From contig JABEVL010000142.1 of NCBI GenBank assembly GCA_013043995.1, positions 1-5,909 of the forward strand: a stretch of DNA of 5,909 bases, in the 5' to 3' direction. This document shows, piece after piece, positions 1-5,312 of this stretch; position 1 is the first letter of the stretch, and the number at the start of each line of letters is the position of its first letter. Below the pieces are notes generated by a model. The model was not told the origin of the DNA. It made no database searches and saw only the letters and a list, made by a program, of their open reading frames with translations. The DNA is from Spirochaetales bacterium. Its GTDB lineage: Bacteria; Spirochaetota; Spirochaetia; JABEVK01. Position numbers and translations under genes: made by a program.

Positions 1-1
1 G

Positions 2-1441
2 ATCTGGGACCCTTCCCTCATTTTATCTCTCACCGGGAGCGGATTAGAGTACACCTTTCTGGACGAAGAAGACTTCCTCAGCCTGGGGATTCCTCCTGAA
101 AGGGCGGGGATTCCCTGCGTAACCGAAAACCAGGGGCGCATCCTGACGTGCTTTCCGGTGAATGGGGCACTGGCCAAGGACGTTCTTGCCGGAAATTTCG
201 CCCCCTTGGACCAGACGATCCGTTCGCGTTTTGGGGACGAACAGTCCCTCCTGGCGATCTTTTTGTCGCTCACGGATCTTGATGATCAGCCGTTTTTCAG
301 ACGCCGAGAAAACGGACTCGAATCTTTGCTGGAAGCCCTGCGATCCAATTACCCAGGGATGGTCTGCGTGCACCCCGGCGGCTACCTCAAAAGGGTGAGC
401 AACTCCTTTGAGAGGGTCTTTTTTGCCGCCTCCAATTACGCGGCTCTTTCGCGACGGGTTGGAATCTCCGCCCCTCCTTCGGCAGAACGTCAGAGTTGGC
501 GGCAGTTTTTGACGGATTTTGAGGCATCAAACCGGCTTTACAGCAAGATGGTGCACGTTCACCTCCTTGTTTCATCGCTCCGCGGGGACAAGTTTAAAAA
601 GAAATCGGCCCTGGAAGAACTCTGGATGGGGCAGTCTCTCAGAGCCTACTTGCCGGACGGGCGGACGGCTCGGGTGTGCCGGCCTCGGGCTTTTAAGGCG
701 TTGATCGGCGCTGAAGTGCTGGCCCGAGATAAGGTCTCGTTTCAGTCGGCGCTCACCGCCTTGGATTTTGACCTAGACGGGGTCAAAGAGTTCCTTTTTC
801 AGGGGAAGAGGTTCAACCTTTTTATCGACCCTGTGGGCGGGATGGGTTTTGAGTGGGACTGGCTTGATCACCCTTGGAACTGGCTCGATGCCGATGGATG
901 GAACGAACCCTATCCGCCCAAGCTCTTTGTGGACCGTTTTTTCGTCAAGGATCATCCGGAATCGTCGGCAGTGGCGGTGTTTGCCGGTAACGAATTCAGA
1001 CTCGTTGACCTTGACCGCGACCAGAAAGTCCTGACCCTTTCGGCGGTCGCCCCGCTTCCTGGGTCCACAGGACCTGTGCGTCTGAGAAAGACCTTTACGT
1101 TCGACGAGCAGGGGGTCACTCTCGACTTGGACCTTGAGCTTTTATCGGGTTCCTCTTGGTCGGGCTGGTACTCAAACGACTCTCACCTTTACTGCGAGGC
1201 CGACAGGCTTTGCGAATTCTTTGTCCCAGAAGGCTTTCGCGCAGGACTGCGGGACGGTTCGTGCGGAACGAGCTTTGCCTGGGACTGGCTGCCTGAAACT
1301 CCCGCTTTGACCGAAGTTTGCCGGCTTCAGGAAGGGGCAGACTCTGGAGAGTACACCTCTCACCACTTCGCGCTGAGCTGGCCGATCACCTTGCAGGTGG
1401 GAGAGTCCTGGCAGGCCAGAATCAGATGGACGGTCAGCTAG
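2..1441 (+). CDS. GH57-family-like protein (alpha-amylase / 4-alpha-glucanotransferase type) with DUF1925/DUF1926-like C-terminal regions, 5'-truncated
   Basis: The frame is open from the left edge, so the true start lies outside the window. The GTG at 158 is internal: the 52 codons before it already read as family sequence (WDPSL, GLEYTFLDEEDF, PCVTENQGRILTCFPV). 479 residues are visible before the TAG. From memory, this aligns with the second half of archaeal GH57 4-alpha-glucanotransferase (about 660 aa), which remodels alpha-glucans. The order is: end of the catalytic barrel (visible residues 1-135), a helical central region (about 160-245, including NRLYSKMVHVHLL and KALIGAEVLAR), then a beta-rich C-terminal domain opening with LDFDLDGVKEFLF (about 252 onward) and ending TPALTEVCRLQ...SWQARIRW. 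The stretch expected to carry the catalytic DDGEKFG-type motif reads LTDLDDQPFF, and the central QCN..YWHG..GG.YLP motif is reduced to LWMGQSLRAYLPDG. Family membership is well supported; enzymatic activity is doubtful. No signal peptide can be judged. Confidence 0.82.
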   Translation: MWDPSLILSLTGSGLEYTFLDEEDFLSLGIPPERAGIPCVTENQGRILTCFPVNGALAKDVLAGNFAPLDQTIRSRFGDEQSLLAIFLSLTDLDDQPFFRRRENGLESLLEALRSNYPGMVCVHPGGYLKRVSNSFERVFFAASNYAALSRRVGISAPPSAERQSWRQFLTDFEASNRLYSKMVHVHLLVSSLRGDKFKKKSALEELWMGQSLRAYLPDGRTARVCRPRAFKALIGAEVLARDKVSFQSALTALDFDLDGVKEFLFQGKRFNLFIDPVGGMGFEWDWLDHPWNWLDADGWNEPYPPKLFVDRFFVKDHPESSAVAVFAGNEFRLVDLDRDQKVLTLSAVAPLPGSTGPVRLRKTFTFDEQGVTLDLDLELLSGSSWSGWYSNDSHLYCEADRLCEFFVPEGFRAGLRDGSCGTSFAWDWLPETPALTEVCRLQEGADSGEYTSHHFALSWPITLQVGESWQARIRWTVS

Positions 1442-1883
1442 GGGTTTTTTCCAGCCGGGCGAGCAGGGCTTTCAGCCAGCTTTGTTTCAAGGAAGGTCCC
1501 GGGTCAGAAGACAAAAGGGCCAGCGCGGCCCTTCTGTAGTGCCCCTGTTCTGCCAGTGTTTGCGCCAGGTAGAATTGCAAACGCGAGCTGGCGGCCTCGG
1601 ACAGCGGAAGGCTCGCCAGAGCGTTCAGTCTTGCCTCGCAACTGCTCCATTCGCCTTTTTTGAACGACGTTTGCACGACTTCAGCGAGTTGCAGCTCAAG
1701 ACCCGTCAGATTTTTTAGCTCCTCCTGAGGCAGAACGCTGGGAGGGGGAAGCGCCTGGAGTGAAACATCAGACGAGTAGTTTTTCAAAACTTGAAGCACC
1801 GCGGGACTCAGGTCGGCATGGAATTTTTCGGCGTAGCGGTCAAGCGAAAGCTTTTCCCCCGTCAGCGGATCAACGAGGGTTTC
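1434..1883 (-). pseudogene. In-frame continuation of the Fn3-like gene after a TAA: TPR-like helical C-terminal region
   Basis: Directly after the TAA, the same frame continues for 149 codons to a TGA at 1434-1436. The first 28 codons (ETLVDPLTGEKLSLDRYAEK, then FHADLSPA) contain no ATG, GTG or TTG yet look like normal protein. That argues that the two halves were one gene. The first conventional start is a GTG at 1797-1799, which would give 121 aa, but nothing like a Shine-Dalgarno sequence lies before it. The C-terminal 90 residues are helical and TPR-like: SFKKGEWSSCEARLNALASL, then SRLQFYLAQTLAEQGHYRRA. The pattern of small and large residues fits helix-turn-helix repeats. Translation would need stop readthrough, reinitiation at the GTG, or a correction of the sequence. 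Alternatives are a recent nonsense mutation, a sequencing error, or a genuine split gene. The last 8 bp overlap the end of the convergent GH57-like gene. Confidence 0.6.
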
Positions 1884-1886
1884 TTA
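1884..1886 (-). other. In-frame TAA interrupting the Fn3/TPR-like frame
   Basis: On the minus strand the codons run CCC CTC TAA GAA ACC CTC GTT. Both flanks are in the same frame and both look coding, so a single substitution (for example from CAA, GAA or AAA) would restore an uninterrupted gene of 304 codons including the final stop. No frameshift is needed. TAA followed by G is not a typical leaky readthrough context. Confidence 0.75.
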
Positions 1887-2345
1887 GAGGGGGAGGGGAA
1901 GGGGCCGGGAACTTTCGCCGGCCGATAAGACCGGCGGCATTTCGTTGAAAAGCTGGGTGTCATTTTGGGCTGAAAGGGGAACCTCGACGGGTTCCCAAGT
2001 GACGTCGGCAGGGTCGAAGGGCGCATTCTGAAAGTACGCGGCTTCGTTAACGACCGCGTAAAAGAACCCCAAACCTGCCGGAGGCGCGTCCGTGTAAACC
2101 GAAGTTCCTGTTATTCGGCCCAAAAGAAGGGCGCGACGCAGGTCAGAAACGTTCTTGATCGGTTCCCCAGAACGAAAAATGAGCAGGGGTTGCGAAGCCG
2201 GCGCACCGGTCCAGGAAACTTGAACGGTTTTGCCTCCCGCAAGACTCGCCGAAACCTGCGTGAGGCCTCCAGAACCGGCTCCCCAAGAAGCGCTCACCGC
2301 CGTCAAAAAGGCAAGAGCTGCAAAGGCGGTGCGTGGAAAATTCAT
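1884..2345 (-). CDS. Exported Fn3-like domain protein (N-terminal part of a frame interrupted by TAA)
   Basis: Encodes 153 residues from an ATG preceded by a strong GGGGGAGG ribosome-binding site with a spacing of about 4 nt. Residues 1-23 form a signal peptide (MNFPRTAFAALAFLTAVSAS, then WGA), so the product is probably exported. Residues 28-102 look like a fibronectin type III or similar beta-sandwich: QVSASLAGGKTVQVSWTG, PLLIFRSG, GTSVYTDAPPAGLGFFYAVV. A Pro-rich linker (about 110-153, ending SSRPLPLPL) runs into a TAA stop. The same frame continues as plausible protein beyond this stop, so this is probably the first half of a protein of about 303 residues, not a complete gene product. No specific function is recognised; binding or envelope scaffolding is the general expectation for such domains. 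It is transcribed divergently from the cas2-like/prfB cluster. Confidence 0.7.
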   Translation of the reverse strand: MNFPRTAFAALAFLTAVSASWGAGSGGLTQVSASLAGGKTVQVSWTGAPASQPLLIFRSGEPIKNVSDLRRALLLGRITGTSVYTDAPPAGLGFFYAVVNEAAYFQNAPFDPADVTWEPVEVPLSAQNDTQLFNEMPPVLSAGESSRPLPLPL

Positions 2346-2346
2346 A

Positions 2347-2356
2347 GAGCCTCCCC
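2347..2356 (-). promoter_or_regulatory. Ribosome-binding site of the Fn3-like gene
   Basis: The minus strand reads GGGGGAGGCTCT and then ATG. The GGAGG core matches the 16S rRNA anti-Shine-Dalgarno sequence at close but acceptable spacing, and it fixes the ATG at 2343-2345 as the start. Confidence 0.7.
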
Positions 2357-2360
2357 CTTC

Positions 2361-2389
2361 TTTATCGGCCAGATGCCGTTCTCATTCAA
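2361..2389 (-). promoter_or_regulatory. Sigma-70-like promoter for the Fn3/TPR-like gene
   Basis: Read on the minus strand: TTGAAT (complement of 2384-2389) as the -35, a 17-bp spacer, and GATAAA (complement of 2361-2366) as the -10. The -10 matches TATAAT at four of six positions, and the -35 resembles TTGACA. Initiation would be expected about 7 nt further on, leaving a very short leader that still contains the GGAGG ribosome-binding site before the ATG at 2345. Confidence 0.5.
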
Positions 2390-2397
2390 CCCCCCCT

Positions 2398-2427
2398 TTG
2401 ACAGCGCGCTTTGTTCCGGCCTAGACT
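2398..2427 (+). promoter_or_regulatory. Promoter of the cas2-like/prfB cluster, leaderless arrangement
   Basis: A perfect TTGACA -35 lies at 2398-2403, followed by an 18-bp spacer and TAGACT at 2422-2427 (four of six matches to TATAAT). The ATG of the cas2-like gene begins only 7 nt after the -10, so the predicted transcription start falls at or within a base or two of the A of the ATG. No Shine-Dalgarno sequence precedes this ATG. The TAG inside the -10 is also an in-frame stop, which excludes a more upstream start. Confidence 0.6.
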
Positions 2428-2433
2428 GGGCCC

Positions 2434-2706
2434 ATGTTCGTTTCGGTGGCCTGCGACTATGGAAATGAAGACACCCGTGTGCGGGTCGATCATCTGCTTC
2501 TGGAGTATGGCTTTCGCAAGGTCCAGCGCAACCTCTACGAAACCTCGAGCCTGACAGAAAAAAATCTTGCCCGCCTGAAACTGGAAGTCGATAAATTGAC
2601 GGATTTTTACGACACGATCCGTTTTTACCAGTTTCCCCTCGAGTCCACCCTGGTTGTTACTGCCCTGGAAGGGAAACGCTGGAAGCGCATGCTGTTGAAA
2701 CCTTAG
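2434..2706 (+). CDS. Cas2-like small protein (orphan)
   Basis: This 90-residue protein has the length and layout of the Cas2 family, a ferredoxin-like fold in which small dimeric proteins act as the scaffold of the Cas1-Cas2 spacer integrase. Some members are reported as metal-dependent nucleases, and VapD toxins are related. Strand 1 is MFVSVACDYG with the conserved Asp at position 8 (Cas2 typically has YD at this point) and Arg at 15. Helix 1 and strand 2 follow as DHLLLEYGFRKVQRNLYET, matching the Cas2 pattern LL..YG...VQ.SVFE. Helix 2 is LTEKNLARLKLEVDKLTDF, and the next strand is DTIRFYQFPL. ATG 2434 is the only start that preserves strand 1: an in-frame TAG lies four codons upstream. 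No cas1, no other cas gene and no repeat array occur in the window, so a CRISPR role is not supported here; a nuclease or regulatory role is conceivable but unproven. It is followed 9 nt later by prfB, suggesting co-transcription. Confidence 0.75.
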   Translation: MFVSVACDYGNEDTRVRVDHLLLEYGFRKVQRNLYETSSLTEKNLARLKLEVDKLTDFYDTIRFYQFPLESTLVVTALEGKRWKRMLLKP

Positions 2707-2710
2707 GAGA
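2705..2710 (+). promoter_or_regulatory. prfB ribosome-binding site overlapping the cas2-like stop
   Basis: AGGAGA lies 5 nt before the prfB ATG at 2716 and shares two bases with the TAG stop (2704-2706) of the preceding gene. A ribosome terminating on the cas2-like gene would sit over the prfB initiation site, a layout that favours translational coupling. It also confirms the prfB start upstream of the frameshift site. Confidence 0.75.
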
Positions 2711-2715
2711 AGCCC

Positions 2716-3847
2716 ATGCTGGAAGATTATCAAAACCGGATCTCTGCCCTGAAAACTCAAATTCTGGATACCTGGAGGCGTCTTTGACCCCGACGGATTG
2801 CGCCTCCAGATCGAAGATCAAGACAAACTGACCCACGACCCCGAGTTTTGGAACGACCAGGTGAGGGCTCAGAAGGTCATGAGCGGGCTGAAAAGACTGC
2901 GGGGAAAACTTGAGCCTTGGGAACAGCTGGTGACCGAAGTCAACGACCTTCAGGAATTTTATCAGCTGGCCGTCGAAGAAAGAGACGAAAGCGTCGAACC
3001 CGAGATCCTTGAACTCCTCCAGCCCATCGAAAAGCGCTACGACGAGCTGCGCGTGCTGGAGCTCCTTTCCGATGAAGCCGACAGGATGGACTGTTTTCTT
3101 GAAATTCACGCCGGGGCGGGCGGGACAGAAGCCTGTGATTGGGCATCGATGCTGACGCGGATGTACACGCGCTGGGCCGAGAGAAGAAAGTACAAGGTCG
3201 AGATTGTGGACCTTTTGGAAGCTGAGGGGGGGATTAAATCCGCGACTCTCCAGATTTCGGGGGAATTCGCCTACGGCTACCTCAAAAATGAAAATGGGGT
3301 GCATCGTTTGGTTCGGATTTCGCCCTTTGACGCGGCGGCGCGGCGCCATACCTCTTTTGTTTCGGTGGCGGCCCACCCCGTTTTGGACGAAACCATCGAC
3401 GTCGATATCAAGGATGACGACATCCGGATCGATACCTTTCGTGCCCAGGGCGCCGGAGGTCAGCACGTCAATAAAACCGACTCGGCCATCCGCATCACGC
3501 ACTTTCCGACGGGAATCGTCGTTCAGTGCCAGAATGAACGCTCGCAGCACAAGAACAAGGCAACGGCCCTGTCGATGCTTCGTTCCAAGCTTTACGAGTA
3601 CTACAAGGCCGAGCGCGACAAAGAAAATGAGAAATATTCTGCGGATAAAAAAGCGATCGAATGGGGCTCCCAGATCCGTTCGTACGTTTTTCAGCCCTAC
3701 ACCCTCGTCAAGGACCACCGTAACAAGTACGAGTCTGGAAATGTCCAGGCGGTGATGGACGGGGAAATCGACGATTTTATCGAAGAGTTTATGAAATTTT
3801 CCTGGGAAAATAAGGCTTTCGTTCCCGATGACGCCGACGACCTTTAA
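2716..3847 (+). CDS. prfB: Peptide chain release factor 2 (RF2), expressed by +1 programmed frameshift
   Basis: RF2 recognises UGA and UAA in the ribosomal A site and triggers hydrolysis of peptidyl-tRNA. The coding region is in two frames. Codons 1-23 run from the ATG at 2716 (start MLEDYQNRISALKTQ, end WRRL) to an in-frame TGA at 2785-2787. A +1 shift on CTT then reads GAC at 2786 and continues as DPDGLRLQIEDQDKLTHDPE to a TAA at 3845-3847. The product is 376 aa, close to the 365 of E. coli RF2. The codon-recognition tripeptide SPF (about residues 202-204, in VRISPFDAAARRH) identifies RF2 and excludes RF1, which has PxT. The catalytic GGQ is at about 247-249 (RAQGAGGQHVNKTDSAIR), next to the conserved VVQCQNERSQHKNK. 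The residue corresponding to E. coli position 246 is Ala. A search for simple ORFs would miss the first 27 residues. It lies between the cas2-like and PEGA genes, overlapping the latter by 20 nt. Confidence 0.97.
2774..2788 (+). promoter_or_regulatory. RF2 autoregulatory +1 frameshift site
   Basis: The elements are an internal Shine-Dalgarno GGAGG (2774-2778), a 3-nt spacer CGT, the slippery codon CTT (2782-2784), then TGA and C (2785-2788). This is the classical RF2 arrangement with the same 3-nt spacing as the E. coli AGGGGG-TAT-CTT-TGA-C site. When RF2 is scarce, slow termination at UGA lets peptidyl-tRNA-Leu slip from CUU to UUU and full-length RF2 is made. When RF2 is plentiful, a 23-residue peptide is released. 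The mechanism is established for the family, and all its elements are visible here. Confidence 0.95.
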
Positions 3848-5300
3848 AAGACGAGCGTTATTGATCCTCGTTTCGGGCTGTCTGATCGCGACGGGGGCCT
3901 TCGCCCAGACCGCCTGGCCCAGCGACTGGCAGGCCGACGTTCCGACTTCCTGGTCTTGGGCTGTAGCGTCCTGGACAGGCGCGGGAACGGGGATGAGTTC
4001 CGTGGCGGCCCAGATGGCCCGCGACTGGATCGGTGACTGGGTAGGGGTGGATGAGAGGCCCCTTTCAGGGCAGGAGATACGCTTCCTGCAAGACGAGGCC
4101 TTAAAAAAAGCCCGGTTGGCTTTGGATACAACGCTGACGCAGTTTCGCCTTCAGGTTGCCCAGGCTCACCTGACGGGGACTCTGCCGCCGCCGTCTTCCA
4201 CCCTGGATTCCTGGACGAGCGAAGACCAGACCTGGCACTATTTTCACGACCACCGCGACCAGATCCCACTTCCGGACCCCCTGCCTTTAAAACTGGTCGC
4301 CCCCAGTGACGGCAGCCTTGTCAGCGTTTCTGATGTCTCGGACCCTGCCACCTTGGCAGCACAGCTCAACGTTGATCTGCTTTTTTGGGGCAAGCTCTCG
4401 ACTCAAGGACGGGTCTGGTCGCTGAAACTGGGGTTATGGAGCCGGCTTGAAAACCGCAATCTTAAGGAATGGCACGACAGATTTTCTCCGGACGAGATCA
4501 AGCAACGGATGGAAAAAGCCCACGAAGCTTTTGAAGAAGTTTTTCTTGGACGTCCTTGGGCTGGGCTGAGGCTGAGCGGGGAGCCGTCGAGCATTATTTT
4601 CCGCACGGAGCGCTGGGACCCTGACGAAGGATCGAAAAAGGTCCTTTCAGGAACACCTTTGGTTCTGGACGATCTTCTCCCGGGCCCGCTCACCGTGCAC
4701 GCCGAAGCCCCGGGATTTAGTTCGCAGACGCGAACCTACGACCTGCAGCCCGGCGTCACGGCCCGCGACACGATCAAACTTGTCAGCGACGAGCGCAAGG
4801 GACCCCTGATCGATTCTCAGCCGCCGGGGGCCAACGTCTGGATCGACAGTCAGTGGATCGGGGTGACCCCTGTCCGCGTCAGGGCTCCGGTGACCCGCGA
4901 GTCCTTGCGCGTCGAACTGCCGGGGCATGAGCCGGTGGTCACCGACCTTGAACCCGGCGCACGCGACCGCACGTTCTTTCTTACTCCGCCGGTTCCCAAA
5001 CCCAACGTTCAAGCCGCCAAGGACCGGTTTTATTTTTCCCTTGCCGTCTTTTCTTTTTCTTTGACGACGACCATTTTCGCCCACGCCCTTTCGGATCAAT
5101 GGACAGCTTTGACCAACCAGTACGCTTATGCCTACCTGTCGAACCCGACAGCTCAGATTTACCAGAACTACACAGACGCCTACCACTGGCAGCAAGGTTT
5201 TCAGAATACCTCCTATGTCGGATTGGCCTTGACGACAGGCGTTTTTGTCTGGATGATGATGGAGCTTTCGACCTATCTTCAGGACGCCGAACCCCGATAA
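3828..5300 (+). CDS. Exported PEGA-domain protein with two C-terminal transmembrane segments
   Basis: This is a 490-residue protein. Residues 1-26 form a signal peptide: basic FKRR, hydrophobic ALLILVSGCLIATG, then AFA before Q27. Residues 60-245 are a helical/mixed region of unknown family; its later part (AAQLNVDLLFWGKLSTQGRV) resembles segments of periplasmic CsgG/TolB-N-like domains, but only weakly. Two PEGA-like beta domains follow: a first, divergent one at about 246-320 (SGTPLVLDDLLPGPLTVHAE) and a clear one at about 325-386 (DSQPPGANVWIDSQWIGVTP). PEGA domains are extracytoplasmic and often occur in surface or wall-associated proteins. Membrane segments are predicted at about 400-421 and 462-483, separated by a Tyr/Gln/Asn-rich linker. 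The inferred topology is a large periplasmic N-terminal part anchored by a C-terminal helical pair. The ATG lies 20 nt inside prfB with only a weak TAAGG 12 nt upstream, so translation is probably coupled to prfB. The function is unknown. Confidence 0.8.
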   Translation: MTPTTFKRRALLILVSGCLIATGAFAQTAWPSDWQADVPTSWSWAVASWTGAGTGMSSVAAQMARDWIGDWVGVDERPLSGQEIRFLQDEALKKARLALDTTLTQFRLQVAQAHLTGTLPPPSSTLDSWTSEDQTWHYFHDHRDQIPLPDPLPLKLVAPSDGSLVSVSDVSDPATLAAQLNVDLLFWGKLSTQGRVWSLKLGLWSRLENRNLKEWHDRFSPDEIKQRMEKAHEAFEEVFLGRPWAGLRLSGEPSSIIFRTERWDPDEGSKKVLSGTPLVLDDLLPGPLTVHAEAPGFSSQTRTYDLQPGVTARDTIKLVSDERKGPLIDSQPPGANVWIDSQWIGVTPVRVRAPVTRESLRVELPGHEPVVTDLEPGARDRTFFLTPPVPKPNVQAAKDRFYFSLAVFSFSLTTTIFAHALSDQWTALTNQYAYAYLSNPTAQIYQNYTDAYHWQQGFQNTSYVGLALTTGVFVWMMMELSTYLQDAEPR

Positions 5301-5303
5301 ACT

Positions 5304-5307
5304 GAGG
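5304..5307 (+). promoter_or_regulatory. ftsY ribosome-binding site
   Basis: GAGG lies 5 nt before the ATG at 5313, in the 12-nt gap after the PEGA gene stop. The short gap leaves no room for a separate promoter, so ftsY is probably transcribed with the genes upstream, or from a promoter inside the PEGA gene. Confidence 0.6.
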
Positions 5308-5312
5308 TTTTC

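Noticed and set aside
158..1441. GTG at 158 as the real start of the GH57-like gene
   Set aside because: The frame is open to the window edge and the 52 upstream codons already match the family, so this is an internal valine.
1408..1450. Inverted repeat CTGG-CAGG-CCAG (1408-1419) followed by a T-run at 1445-1450 as a rho-independent terminator
   Set aside because: The 4-bp stem is too short and lies about 25 nt from the T-run, so it does not form a terminator hairpin.
2386..2760. A 124-codon minus-strand frame opposite the cas2-like gene and the start of prfB
   Set aside because: Its protein shows no family features and it crosses a promoter and two well-supported genes on the other strand.
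2657..3718. A 353-codon open frame on the minus strand opposite prfB
   Set aside because: prfB is certain (SPF, GGQ, frameshift site). The antisense frame has no recognisable domain and no sensible ribosome-binding site; it is open because of the codon composition of the sense gene.
2798..3847. prfB annotated as a 349-aa gene starting with TTG at 2798
   Set aside because: The upstream ATG at 2716 with AGGAGA, 23 family-like codons and a canonical CTT TGA C shift site show that the gene starts earlier in another frame.
5040..5075. T-rich tract resembling a regulatory or terminator element ahead of ftsY
   Set aside because: It encodes the first membrane helix of the PEGA protein; Phe, Leu and Ser codons explain the base bias.
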